Assembly (NCBI RefSeq): GCF_001610895.1
Contig: NZ_CP011273.1
Location: 2,170,001-2,234,000, forward strand
Length of the DNA stretch: 64,000 nucleotides
Direction of reading: 5' to 3'
Source of the DNA: Planctomyces sp. SH-PL62
GTDB taxonomy: Bacteria > Planctomycetota > Planctomycetia > Isosphaerales > Isosphaeraceae
Under the pieces are notes generated by a model, which saw only the letters and a list, made by a program, of their open reading frames with translations, did not search any database and was not told where the DNA came from. Both the position numbers and the translations under genes were made by a program. Shown in pieces: positions 25,062 to 33,837 of this stretch; the first letter of the stretch is position 1; the number at the start of each line of letters is the position of its first letter.

Positions 25062-26267
25062 TCAGGGGGCCGAATCGGGCGCGTGTTCGCGGGCGTGCTG
25101 CTGGCGGTAGGCGGCGGGGGTGAGGCCCGTCGAGCGTCGGAAGACGGTGCTCATGTAGCCGAGATAGGCGAAGCCGGACTTCTGGGCGATGTCCTCGTAA
25201 CCGAGGCTGGTCTCGGCCAGAAGCTGCTCGACGCGCCGGATGCGCTCGCGGGCGATGGTCTCGTGGATCGTCCGGCCGAGCTCCTCGCGGAACAGGCGCT
25301 GGAGCTTGCTCCGGGAGACGTCCACGTGCTCCAGCACGTCGTCGACCCGGATGCCTGAACAGGCGCGGTCGCGGATGAACCGGACGGCCTCGGCGACGCA
25401 GGGCTCCTCGATCGCCGTGATCTCGCTGGACTGCCGGACGGCGACGCCCAGCGGGGGGATCGCCAGGGTCGTCCTCGGGGCCCGGCCGCCGCTCATCATC
25501 CGGTCCAGGAGGGCGGCGGCCTGATAGCCGATCGTCTGGCAGTCGGGGATCACGCTCGACAGGGGGGGGTTCGCCAGCTCGCAGGCGAGCGTCTCGTCGT
25601 CGGCGCCGACCACCGCGACTTCCTCCGGGACCGAGACCCCCGCGCGACGGCAGGCCTCGAGCGCCTGGATGCCCCGGAAGTCGTTGCAGGCCATCAGGCC
25701 CAGCGGCTTGGGGAGCGAGGCGATCCAGCGCGAGACGGTCGCCATCTCCGTCTCCCACGCCGGGAGCTGATGCCCCCACGACGCCCGCTGGCCGCCGCGA
25801 TACGCCCGACACTCCCAGCCCTCGCGCCGGACCCGCTCCGCGAAGCCCTCGTAATTGGCGATCGACCACCGGAAGCCGGGGTAGCCGAAGAAGGCGAACC
25901 GCTTGAACCCCCGCTCCAGCAGGTGCTCGGCGGCCAGGGCGCCGATCGCCCGGTGATCGCTCTGGATGTGGGGACGCCCCCCCTGATCGTCCAGGTTCAC
26001 CATCGGCACGCGTCGCGGCGGCCGGAACTCGCTGGAGGACTTCGCCACCCCCAGGATGATCCCGTCGCCGTCCCACGACGCCAGCCACGGGGGCGGGGGG
26101 TCCAGCCGCGATCGGGGCTCGAAGTAGAACGTCCAGGGGCCGTTCTCCCGCGCGTACCGGGACACGCCCTGGAGGATCTTGCGACCGTAGGCCATCGACG
26201 TCTGCACGACCAGCGCGACGTGCGGCGGTCGGCTCCGCGAGGGAGGGGGCTTCGGGGTTGCTGTCAT
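25062..26267 (-). CDS. XylR-type transcriptional regulator (LacI-like sensor plus AraC DNA-binding domain)
   Basis: A 401-residue regulator. Residues 15-280 are a periplasmic-binding-protein-like sugar sensor (HVALVVQTSMAYGRKILQGV, VVGADDETLACELANPPLSSV), and residues 290-390 an AraC helix-turn-helix pair (VSRSKLQRLFREELGRTIHETIARERI; IAQKSGFAYLGYMSTVFRRSTGLTPAAYR). This is the domain order of the xylose-operon activator XylR, a family very common in planctomycetes. The ligand is probably a sugar but need not be xylose. It is co-directional with the phosphoesterase downstream and divergent from the DUF1559 gene, so either could be its target. Confidence 0.88.
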   Translation of the reverse strand: MTATPKPPPSRSRPPHVALVVQTSMAYGRKILQGVSRYARENGPWTFYFEPRSRLDPPPPWLASWDGDGIILGVAKSSSEFRPPRRVPMVNLDDQGGRPHIQSDHRAIGALAAEHLLERGFKRFAFFGYPGFRWSIANYEGFAERVRREGWECRAYRGGQRASWGHQLPAWETEMATVSRWIASLPKPLGLMACNDFRGIQALEACRRAGVSVPEEVAVVGADDETLACELANPPLSSVIPDCQTIGYQAAALLDRMMSGGRAPRTTLAIPPLGVAVRQSSEITAIEEPCVAEAVRFIRDRACSGIRVDDVLEHVDVSRSKLQRLFREELGRTIHETIARERIRRVEQLLAETSLGYEDIAQKSGFAYLGYMSTVFRRSTGLTPAAYRQQHAREHAPDSAP

Positions 26268-26572
26268 GCGTCGGGGGATCGCAGAGACGCCGCCTGGGCG
26301 GCTGGGAGAGGATCGATCGACGGAAGTTGTGGATCCGATCCATCGTATCTCAGAGCCATGCGAGGCGGCAACCGCGGGATCAGGCCGAAAGTTAGAAAAC
26401 GAATGCCGAATATTGCATTGCCGACCAACGGGCGAGCTTCTACTGTGATCTTCACTCTCCCCTTTCTCTCGTCTTCCGTCGTTCGCGGAACGAGGTCGTG
26501 CGTCTTCTTTGGGACGCCCGGCCCCTTGCGCTCATTCCTTGCCCATCCCGCTCGTCCGAGGAGTCCTTCCTG
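26268..26572. other. Divergent regulatory region between XylR-type gene and DUF1559 gene
   Basis: About 300 bases with an AT-rich patch at 26385-26420. It must contain both promoters and perhaps the regulator's operator, but I cannot assign hexamers or an operator repeat with confidence. Confidence 0.45.
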
Positions 26573-27601
26573 ATGACCGCCACCCAACGCGGCGAAACCC
26601 GTCGGGGCTTCACGCTGATCGAACTGCTGGTCGTCATCGCGATCATCGCGGTGCTGATCGCCCTGCTGCTGCCGGCCGTCCAGTCGGCTCGCGAGGCGGC
26701 CCGGCGGATCCAGTGCACGAACAACCTGAAGCAGATGGGCCTGGCCTTCCACAACTACATGAGCGCCGTCGGCGCGCTCCCCCCGGCCAAGATCTTCTCA
26801 GGAAGCTGCACCGCCCTCAACTCCGGCGGCCGGGTCCTGAACACGACCGCCTTCGCCATGATCCTCCCCTACTTCGAGCAGACCGCCCTGGCCAACGCCT
26901 ACAACTACGAGCAGGCCGGGAACAACACCGCGTTCGGCGGCGTCAACACCGTGGTCATCGGCTCGGAACTGGCCAACACGACCGTCACGGGGACGATGGT
27001 CAACGCCTTCTGGTGCCCCAGCGACAACGAGCCCGACGCCGTCACCGACCCGAACACCACCGCGGCCTGGCCGTATCGCCGGATCAACGCCCGCCGGTCC
27101 AACTACCAGCTCAACACCACGATCTACACGGACTACTTCTGCCCCGCCTCCGCCGGCGTCGACGCCGGCATGAAGGGCCCCTTCTTCAACGACGCGGCCA
27201 CCTCGATCGCCGCCATCACCGACGGCACCAGCAACACGTTCCTCGCCGGCGAGTCGGTCAACGGCGTCTCCAAGTACGACCAGGGCCCGCCGCCCCGGTT
27301 CGGCCCCTACTGGGGCTCGGGCACGCACACCGCCGTGCACGGCCGGATCGTGCCCCCGACCTCGACCGACTTCCTCGCCTACATGCCCAACGGCGTCTCG
27401 GGCTACCTCTACCCGACGGCCACCGCGTTCGGCAAGAAGGCCCCCTACGCCTGGGTCTTCTCCAGCAAGCACTCCGGCGGCGTCAACATGGTGATGGCCG
27501 ACGGCAGCGTCCGGTTCATCAAGAACTCGATCAGCCCCGTCACCTGGTGGGCCTCCGCCACCATGGCCGGCGGCGAGGTCGTCAGCGCCGACTCGCTCTG
27601 A
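26573..27601 (+). CDS. DUF1559 family pseudopilin-like protein
   Basis: A 342-residue protein of the planctomycete DUF1559 family. The N-terminus has a type IV prepilin-like signal: RRG followed by [20 protein letters not shown], with cleavage expected before the Phe, then [26 protein letters not shown]. The end carries the family's H-X9-DG-type motif ([24 protein letters not shown]). Such proteins are exported by the type II/IV pilin pathway and may form surface fibres or pseudopili. The ATG is set by the prepilin signal and a CGAGGAG site. Two lipoprotein genes follow on the same strand, after a 13-bp hairpin. Confidence 0.93.
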   Translation: MTATQRGETRRGFTLIELLVVIAIIAVLIALLLPAVQSAREAARRIQCTNNLKQMGLAFHNYMSAVGALPPAKIFSGSCTALNSGGRVLNTTAFAMILPYFEQTALANAYNYEQAGNNTAFGGVNTVVIGSELANTTVTGTMVNAFWCPSDNEPDAVTDPNTTAAWPYRRINARRSNYQLNTTIYTDYFCPASAGVDAGMKGPFFNDAATSIAAITDGTSNTFLAGESVNGVSKYDQGPPPRFGPYWGSGTHTAVHGRIVPPTSTDFLAYMPNGVSGYLYPTATAFGKKAPYAWVFSSKHSGGVNMVMADGSVRFIKNSISPVTWWASATMAGGEVVSADSL

Positions 27602-27645
27602 TCGAGCCGAACCGAACCGCGTCGAGCCGGATCCGAACGCCCGAA

Positions 27646-27678
27646 GCGCGGCGACGCCCACCCCCGGCGTCGCCGCGC
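27646..27678 (+). terminator. Perfect 13-bp hairpin inside the DUF1559 operon
   Basis: The arms GCGCGGCGACGCC (27646-27658) and GGCGTCGCCGCGC (27666-27678) enclose a 7-base loop between the DUF1559 stop and the lipoprotein start. It could be a partial terminator or an mRNA-stabilising stem that gives more pilin-like protein than lipoprotein. There is no T-run. Confidence 0.55.
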
Positions 27679-27702
27679 GTCTTCCGTGTGGGAGCCCTCA
27701 GC

Positions 27703-28227
27703 ATGAACCTCCGCCAGACGACCCGACGACTCGCGCCGGTCGCGATCCTCCTGCTCGCCGCCGCCGGCACCGGCTGCGGCGACGCCGACGACGCCATCAC
27801 CCTGGCGCCCGTGAAGGGGAAGATCACCCGCAACAGCGAGCCCATGGCCAACGCTTCGGTCGCGTTCACGCCCGACCCGAGCAACGCCGACCAGACCCCC
27901 GGCGGCGACACCAGCGGACCCGCCGGCACCTACCTCGCCCGCTTCAAGTCCCGCTCCGGGCTCGCCCCCGGCAAGTACACGGTGACGATCACCCCGGGGA
28001 CCGCCACCCCGGAGCTGGAAGTCGATTCCGCCGTCGAGGAAGCCTTCAAGGACGACCCGATCATGCTCGGCGAGATGAAGCGATCCGCCGCCGCCAACAA
28101 GGCCGGCCGCAAGGGCAAGAAGGCCGACCCCCCGGCCGAGTTCGACGCCGAGGTCAAGGCCGACGGCTCGCCTCTCGACTTCAAGTACGAGGACGGGGCG
28201 GTGCGGAAGCCGGGTGCCCCCAAGTGA
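27703..28227 (+). CDS. Lipoprotein with regulatory beta-domain
   Basis: A 174-residue lipoprotein. The signal peptide ends in the lipobox LAAAGTGC, so the mature protein begins at the Cys near residue 25. The body contains a transthyretin/carboxypeptidase-regulatory-like unit (LAPVKGKITRNSEPMANASVAFTPD, then APGKYTVTITPG) and a Lys-rich helical segment. This family of small lipoproteins often follows DUF1559 genes in planctomycetes; the role is unknown. Its spacing to the next lipoprotein is 28 bases. Confidence 0.8.
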   Translation: MNLRQTTRRLAPVAILLLAAAGTGCGDADDAITLAPVKGKITRNSEPMANASVAFTPDPSNADQTPGGDTSGPAGTYLARFKSRSGLAPGKYTVTITPGTATPELEVDSAVEEAFKDDPIMLGEMKRSAAANKAGRKGKKADPPAEFDAEVKADGSPLDFKYEDGAVRKPGAPK

Positions 28228-28255
28228 ACCGCCCCATCAATCCGAGGACCATCCG

Positions 28256-28795
28256 ATGAAAGCCCGAGCCCCCCTCTCCATCGGCCTCCTCGCCGTCTTG
28301 CTGGCCGCCGGCTGCGGCCAGCCCGAGGACTCCGTGGACGACCGCCTCGCCAAGCTGGAGGCGCTCGTCCCCGTCTCGGGCGTGGTGAAGATCGGCGGCA
28401 AGGCCGTTCCCGGCGTCGTCGTGACGTTCATCCCCGAGGAGTGGGCCCCGGCGCACGGCGAGACCGACGAGGAGGGGAAGTTCTCCCTCATCACCGCCGC
28501 CCGCCCCGGCGCCATCCCCGGCGACTATAAGGTCGTCCTGAGCTACCTCGTCGCCGCCGACGGCCGCGTCCTCGGCCTCGAAGACCGCGCCGGCTTCGTC
28601 CCCGACCCCGCCGTGGCCACCGCCACCGAGAAGCTCCCCCCCTCGATCACGTCCTTCGAAAACACCCCCCTCGCCGCCACCATCCCCGACGGCGGGACGA
28701 CCACCCTCGACTTCGAAGTCGACGCCCAGCTCGACGCCCCCGCGCCGACCCCGGGACCCTCGCCCGAGCCCCCGGCCGAACCCGCCAAGGACTGA
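28256..28795 (+). CDS. Second lipoprotein with regulatory beta-domain
   Basis: A 179-residue lipoprotein with lipobox LLAAGC (Cys near residue 19). The body has one carboxypeptidase-regulatory-like unit: VPVSGVVKIGGKAVPGVVVTF, then ETDEEGKFSLITA and PGDYKVVLSY. It ends in a Pro/Glu-rich tail. A GAGGA site lies 7 bases upstream of the ATG. It is the last gene of the DUF1559 operon and is probably a paralogue or partner of the preceding lipoprotein. Function unknown. Confidence 0.8.
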   Translation: MKARAPLSIGLLAVLLAAGCGQPEDSVDDRLAKLEALVPVSGVVKIGGKAVPGVVVTFIPEEWAPAHGETDEEGKFSLITAARPGAIPGDYKVVLSYLVAADGRVLGLEDRAGFVPDPAVATATEKLPPSITSFENTPLAATIPDGGTTTLDFEVDAQLDAPAPTPGPSPEPPAEPAKD

Positions 28796-28844
28796 GGGCC
28801 GGGATCAGTCCCCCCTCGCATACGAAGCGGAAAAGCCCGTCGCC

Positions 28845-29062
28845 AGGCATCCTTCTCCCCTCGAGGGAGGAGGTGCCGCGCAGCGGCGGAGGAGGGGGCG
28901 ACGAGCGCGAGGGCCGTCGGCTGTTCGACTCGTCCGCCTTGATGGTCCCCCTCATCCGGCCCTTCGGGCCACCTTCCCCCAGCAGGGGGAAGGCATGATT
29001 ACGCGAGTATCCCTGCTCCCCTCGTGGCGGATGAGAGGGCGACGAGCACGAAGGCCGTCCGC
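28845..29062. repeat. Palindromic intergenic repeat cluster
   Basis: Two imperfect copies of GGCGACGAGCRCGARGGCCGTC (as halves at about 28888-28910 and 29038-29059) flank a central palindrome (CCGGCCCTTCGGGCC, about 28958-28972). Nearby are CCTTCTCCCCTCGAGGGAGGAGG and CTTCCCCCAGCAGGGGGAAG palindromes. The pattern is typical of short REP-like elements scattered between planctomycete genes. It fills the gap between two convergent genes and may help termination. Confidence 0.6.
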
Positions 29063-29064
29063 GA

Positions 29065-30822
29065 TCACTCCGCCTTGTCGGCTTCGGGATCGGGGTAGAG
29101 CTTGCCTTCGATGGTCCATTCGGTGGGGGTCTTGCGGCGGACGAGGGCCTGGAGGTGTTCGATCTGCTCCAGCTCCTCGCGGCTGGTCCGGCCGTTGCGG
29201 GCCATGTCGGCGGCGGCGACGCCGGCGGCGGTGCCGCTGGACCATTCGATCGGGTGCAGGCGGGTCGCGGCGTTGGCGAGGAAGCTCTGCGCCATGGTCT
29301 TGCCCGCGACCAGCAGGTTGCCGTACTTCTCGTTCGTGAGCGAACGGAAGGGGATGTAGAACGGCAGGGTGTCGTGCGCCTGGACGATGTAGGCGGGCAT
29401 CGTGCAGGTCGACATCGGGTGGACGTCCGACGGATAGGCGCCCAGCGCGACGCGGTCGAAGAACCGGCGGCCGGTCTTCTTGGCGATCGAGCGGTTCAGG
29501 TCCTGGCCCTTGAGCAGGAAGCCGTCGAGGCCGACCGAGCGGCGGGTGTCGCGGATGTAAGGCAGCTTGGCGAGGCCGTGGCTGGTGCCGAGCACGCCGC
29601 CGTCCAGGAGGATCTGCCGCGGGTCGATCCCCTCGGGCGCCTGGGCCTTGAACCAGTGGTGCCAGCCCAGGGCCCGTCGCTCGGCCTCGGACAGCACGGC
29701 GAGGTCCACGCCCCCATTCCAGTCGCCTCGCTGCGCGTCGGCCTCGGCGCGGGAGAGGAACAGGTAGCCGAACGGGTAGTCGTTGCCGCCGGCCTTGAGC
29801 TTGGCGGAGTACCCCCAGTTCTGGAGGCAGAGGTCGCCGACGGCCGCCGGGCCGCCCCCCCTGGCGCTCTTGATGCGGCGGTAGGTCCAGATCTTGTTCC
29901 AGGCCTCGGCCTTGCCGTCGAACTCGTCGAAGCCGAAGCCCGAGACCCCTTCGGGGCCGGCGGGTTCGTCGGCCGGCTCGGCGGCGTACCGCTGGACGAA
30001 GTCGTAGACCGTCGACTGGCCGCAACGGTCGTCCCCCTCGCGGCCGCCGTCCTCGAACTCGACCCCCTGGAGGTACGGGGCGTCGGCCAGGACGAGGACC
30101 TCGCCCCATTCGGTCGCGTCGATGAAGACGACGTCGCGGCCCCTGGGAGCCTCGAACCGGAGCACGGACTTGTCGAACCGCGAGGAGGGCTCGGGGCTGT
30201 ACCAGTCGGCCAGGTCCTTCGACGGCAGGACGTCGTACCCGGCCGCCTCCACGCCCGGCCGGGGCTTGCGCCGGATCGCGGTGATCGCGGTGACGAGCCC
30301 CCTGGCCGCGTCGACCTCCACCGTCTTGATCACGGCCTCGCGGAAGACGACGAGCGTCCCCTCGGCGACGAGCTTCGCCTCCAGCGGGAGGAGGTGATCG
30401 TCCAGGAAATTCCGGGGCTCGAAGCAGTAGTTGCTGACCCAGCCCTTGCCGGGGTTGCCCGTGGCGTCGAGCATGGCGCGGAAGTTGGGCGTCATGTTCG
30501 CGCGGTCGCGGGCGATCGCGTGGACCTTGAACTCCTCGCCGGTCTTCTTGTCCTTGATCGTGTGCCAGGCCTCGTCGATCGCCGGCACGGCGCTCGCGGT
30601 GAGCTGGCCGCCGACCCAGTCGGTGGGCTCGATCAGGCAGGTCCTCGCGCCGCTCTCGGCCGAGGCGACCGCCGCCGCGAACGCCGCCGTCGTCCCGCCG
30701 GCGATGATCACGTCGAAGTCGCGATGGACTTCCTCGGTCCCCTCGGCGCGGCTCGGCGCCGGGACCGCCGAGAATCCGACCAGACCGATCCCGCACGCCC
30801 CCAGGAACTCTCGCCTTCGCAT
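29065..30822 (-). CDS. Exported FAD-dependent oxidoreductase
   Basis: A 585-residue flavoprotein of the FAD_oxidored (PF12831-like) family. The N-terminus has an arginine-rich export signal (MRRREFLGACGIGLVGFSA) resembling a TAT signal. The dinucleotide-binding site is FDVIIAGGTTAAFAAAVASAE, and a conserved segment EPTDWVGGQLTASAVPAIDE follows. The C-terminal FAD contact LLVAGKTMAQSFLANAATRLHP is present. Planctomycetes carry many such genes beside polysaccharide-degradation loci; the substrate is not known. It starts about 170 bases after the end of the second Gfo/Idh/MocA gene on the same strand. Confidence 0.83.
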   Translation of the reverse strand: MRRREFLGACGIGLVGFSAVPAPSRAEGTEEVHRDFDVIIAGGTTAAFAAAVASAESGARTCLIEPTDWVGGQLTASAVPAIDEAWHTIKDKKTGEEFKVHAIARDRANMTPNFRAMLDATGNPGKGWVSNYCFEPRNFLDDHLLPLEAKLVAEGTLVVFREAVIKTVEVDAARGLVTAITAIRRKPRPGVEAAGYDVLPSKDLADWYSPEPSSRFDKSVLRFEAPRGRDVVFIDATEWGEVLVLADAPYLQGVEFEDGGREGDDRCGQSTVYDFVQRYAAEPADEPAGPEGVSGFGFDEFDGKAEAWNKIWTYRRIKSARGGGPAAVGDLCLQNWGYSAKLKAGGNDYPFGYLFLSRAEADAQRGDWNGGVDLAVLSEAERRALGWHHWFKAQAPEGIDPRQILLDGGVLGTSHGLAKLPYIRDTRRSVGLDGFLLKGQDLNRSIAKKTGRRFFDRVALGAYPSDVHPMSTCTMPAYIVQAHDTLPFYIPFRSLTNEKYGNLLVAGKTMAQSFLANAATRLHPIEWSSGTAAGVAAADMARNGRTSREELEQIEHLQALVRRKTPTEWTIEGKLYPDPEADKAE

Positions 30823-30989
30823 TTCAGATCCCTTCCTCTGGCCGTCGCCAGCCGCGACGGCCGTGCACCGATCCGTCCCGCCGCATCGCGGGCGCATCTC
30901 CGAATTCTATCAGTTTCGGGCGCGCCGGGTCGATCCCCGCACCGCGGGGGGGCGGCGCGGGGCGGGGGTCGACGAGGATCGGCGGGCGT

Positions 30990-32327
30990 TCAGGCCCGAG
31001 AGGGGCCGTCGGTCCTGGTCTTGACGGAGGAGGATTCGGGGAGCCGCCAGGGGGCGCGGTAGGGGCGGGAGAGCATCGCGGCGGCCTCGTCGTCGCCGAC
31101 GATCGTCTCGGCCTTCGGGTCCCAGGCGATCTTCCGGCCGGCCCGGATCGCGATGTTCCCCAGGTGGCAGACGGTCGCCGAGCGATGGCCGATCGCCACG
31201 TCGCAGACCGGCTTCTCCCGCGTCTTGATGCAGTCCAGCCAGTTCCGGTGGTGGTTCGTGCTGACGTACAGGTGGACGTCGCCTTCCCCCGGCCGGTCTT
31301 CGAGGATCTCCTTCGGGTCGGCCGAGATGCTCCCGCGCGAGACGCCGATGGTCCCCTTCTCCCCCTCGAACTGGACCGAGTGGCCCTTGCCCTCGCCCTG
31401 GAGGCAGACGATCCGCACGCCGTCGTCGTAGGTGTAGACGATCCGGCTGGTCTCGGCGACCTCGAACCAGCCGTCCTTGTTGAACCGCGCGGTCGCCTCG
31501 ACGGCGACCGGGCCGGACTCGTCGCGACCCAGGCCCCACTGCGCGATGTCCAGGTGGTGCGCGCCGAAGTTGGTCATCTGGCCGCCGGAGTAGTCCCAGA
31601 AGAAGCGGAACAGATAGTGGACGCGCTTGGCGTTGTAGGGCCGATGGGGGGCGGGGCCGAGCCAGAAGTCGTAATCCAGCTCGGGGGGAGGCGTCGAATC
31701 GGCCACGGCCGGGCCGTCGAAGTTGACCCTGGGGAGCAGGACGCGGACCTCCTTGACCTTGCCGATCCGCCCATTGCGGACCAGCTCGCAGGCCCGCCGG
31801 AAGCCTTCCTCCGAGCGCTGCTGGCTGCCGGTCTGGACGACCCGGCCGGCGGCGCGGGCGACGTCCACCATGCGTCGGCCCTCGGCCACGGTCAGGCTCA
31901 GCGGCTTCTCGCAGTACACGTCCTTGCCCGCGACGCAGGCGTCGGCCGTGGCCAGGGCGTGCCAGTGGTCGGGGGTCGAGACGACGACGCCGTCGATCGA
32001 CCGATCCTCCAGCAGCTTGCGGTAGTCGCCGAACGTCGCCGGCTTGCCGCCGGCCTTCTCGACGACCCTGGCGGCGTCGGCCAGGTGCCCGGAATCGACG
32101 TCGGCCAGCGCGACGACCTCGACCCCTTCCTGCTTCAGGAAGTCCCTCAGGTTGCTGGTCCCCTGGCGACCGACGCCGATGAACCCCAGCCGGATCCGCT
32201 CGCCGGCGGCGACGCCCCCCGCGCGGCCCTTGCCGGTCAGGATGGTCGGGAACGCCCAGCCCGCCGCCACCCCGGCGCCGGCGCCTTTGAGAAAGCCCCG
32301 TCGATCCGTCCTCGCGTCGCCATTCAT
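30990..32327 (-). CDS. TAT-exported Gfo/Idh/MocA family oxidoreductase
   Basis: A 445-residue paralogue of the family seen at 15-16.6 kb. The twin-arginine signal is DRRGFLKGAGAGVAAGWAFP, the Rossmann glycine motif is GFIGVGRQG, and the family lysine sits in DVYCEKPLSLTVAEG. The substrate domain follows (VRVLLPRVNFDG; FFWDYSGGQMTNFGAHHLDIAQWG), with the probable catalytic His in GAHHLDI. The C-terminus has an extra sequence (YRAPWRLPESS) found in other planctomycete members. It probably oxidises or isomerises a sugar derivative in the periplasm. The FAD oxidoreductase gene downstream may be a partner. Confidence 0.88.
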   Translation of the reverse strand: MNGDARTDRRGFLKGAGAGVAAGWAFPTILTGKGRAGGVAAGERIRLGFIGVGRQGTSNLRDFLKQEGVEVVALADVDSGHLADAARVVEKAGGKPATFGDYRKLLEDRSIDGVVVSTPDHWHALATADACVAGKDVYCEKPLSLTVAEGRRMVDVARAAGRVVQTGSQQRSEEGFRRACELVRNGRIGKVKEVRVLLPRVNFDGPAVADSTPPPELDYDFWLGPAPHRPYNAKRVHYLFRFFWDYSGGQMTNFGAHHLDIAQWGLGRDESGPVAVEATARFNKDGWFEVAETSRIVYTYDDGVRIVCLQGEGKGHSVQFEGEKGTIGVSRGSISADPKEILEDRPGEGDVHLYVSTNHHRNWLDCIKTREKPVCDVAIGHRSATVCHLGNIAIRAGRKIAWDPKAETIVGDDEAAAMLSRPYRAPWRLPESSSVKTRTDGPSRA

Positions 32328-32499
32328 GACGTCCAGCCTCCGAATCGCCTGCTCCGAACCGCCGGCGCGCGCCGACCGCGTCCCAATTGTGCGACGCCCG
32401 CGCCCGCCACGCAACCGACCGTCGGGCCTCCCTTCCGAACGGCCGACGAGCCCCCGCGATCAAATTCCCGCGAAATCCGAACGTGTCGCCCGAATTGAT

Positions 32500-32528
32500 T
32501 TGAACTCGACGAGCCCACCTCATACTTA
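32500..32528 (+). promoter_or_regulatory. Promoter of the catalase-related gene
   Basis: TTGAAC (32500-32505), a 17-base spacer and TACTTA (32523-32528) lie in an AT-rich patch about 85 bases before the ATG. A GAAGGA ribosome site (32599-32604) lies 7 bases from the start codon. Confidence 0.6.
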
Positions 32529-32611
32529 AAAGCACAAAGAAAAGCGACTCCCAACGCCGCGGAGGCAAGCTCCGCCGAGGTCATCCCCCCCCCACACCGA
32601 AGGACCGATCC

Positions 32612-33691
32612 ATGTACCACTCAGGCGAGAACGCCCCCCCCGGCGAGAACGCGGCCATCGAGAAGGTGGTCGAGTTGAGTCTCAAGCTCGTCGACAAGGC
32701 CAAGGATCCGGTCCCTCGCGGGCAGCACCCGAAGACGAACGGCGTGGTCCGCGCGGATTTCGTGGTCGATCCTTCGGGCCTCCCTCCGGAGTGTCGGGTG
32801 GGGCTGTTCCGGGAGGCCAGGACGTTCCCGGCCCTCGTCCGCTTCTCGAACGGCGCCCAGGCGGACGACCGCAAGGCCGACGTCCACGGCATGGCGATCA
32901 AGCTCCTGGACGTCGACGGCGAGAAGCTGATCCCCGAAGAGAAGGACGCGCGGACGCACGACTTCATCCTGGTCGACCACCCCATCTTCTTCATCCCCGA
33001 CGCGGCGACCTACGTCCCGTTCTCGGAGGCGCTGGCGAAGGCCAAGGGGGTGGAGCCTTCCGCCGTGCGGAGCCTGCTGTTCCTGCTGCCGAAAGGCCCG
33101 CGAGCGGGGATGACGCTGGCCGCCTCGCTCATCGCCTCGTTGGGCGTCAAGCGGGGGACGGCCTTGTTGAAGCTCGTGAAAGAGGCGCTGGGCAAGACCC
33201 CGGACAGCCCGCTGACCACGCGCTACTGGAGCACCACGCCGTATTGCCTGGGCCCCAAGGCCGTGAAATACACGGCCATCCCCGACGCGACCCAGGCACC
33301 CCCGCGGGCCGACTCGCCGGACCTGCTGCGGCTGGCGATGAAGTCCACCCTCGACCACGGCGGCGCGGCCTTCACGTTCGCCGTCCAGATCCAGGCGGAC
33401 CCCACCTCGACTCCGATCGAGGACCCGACGGTCGAGTGGAAGGAATCCGCGTCCCCGCCGATCTCGGTCGCCCGGATCGTCATCCCACGCCAGGATTTCA
33501 ACGTCGAGGCCCGGCAGACGTTCGGCGAACACCTCTCCTTCACCCCCTGGCACGCCCTGGCCGAACACGCCCCCATCGGCGGCGTCAACCGCGCCCGCCT
33601 GCCGACCTACCGGGCGGTTTCCGCCGAGCGCCATCGCATCAACAGGAAACCCCAGGTCGAACCGACCCTCGCGGAAGTCGAGCGGGTGTGA
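32612..33691 (+). CDS. Catalase-related heme protein (SrpA-like)
   Basis: A 359-residue protein of the catalase-like superfamily, shorter than true catalases (about 480 or more). It has the distal His region (VPRGQHPKTNGVVRADF), the RFSN/HGMAIKL segment (FPALVRFSNGAQADD...VHGMAIKLLD) and a proximal Tyr region (RLPTYRAVSAERH). Such mini-catalases bind heme and often act as organic peroxide-dependent peroxidases rather than efficient catalases. There is no signal peptide. It has its own promoter and is followed 146 bases later by a CurA-like reductase gene, possibly as a stress-response pair. Confidence 0.82.
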   Translation: MYHSGENAPPGENAAIEKVVELSLKLVDKAKDPVPRGQHPKTNGVVRADFVVDPSGLPPECRVGLFREARTFPALVRFSNGAQADDRKADVHGMAIKLLDVDGEKLIPEEKDARTHDFILVDHPIFFIPDAATYVPFSEALAKAKGVEPSAVRSLLFLLPKGPRAGMTLAASLIASLGVKRGTALLKLVKEALGKTPDSPLTTRYWSTTPYCLGPKAVKYTAIPDATQAPPRADSPDLLRLAMKSTLDHGGAAFTFAVQIQADPTSTPIEDPTVEWKESASPPISVARIVIPRQDFNVEARQTFGEHLSFTPWHALAEHAPIGGVNRARLPTYRAVSAERHRINRKPQVEPTLAEVERV

Positions 33692-33837
33692 CGCCCGTCC
33701 GCATCCCGCGTTACTGGCCGTCGGCGGCGAGACGGGCCGGGATTTGCACGCCGGAAAGCCGTGGTTCGCCGCCGTCGCGCCTCGACGGCGACGAGAGCGG
33801 CCGCTTCACTTTCCTCAAGCCCGGAGGCCACCCCCCC

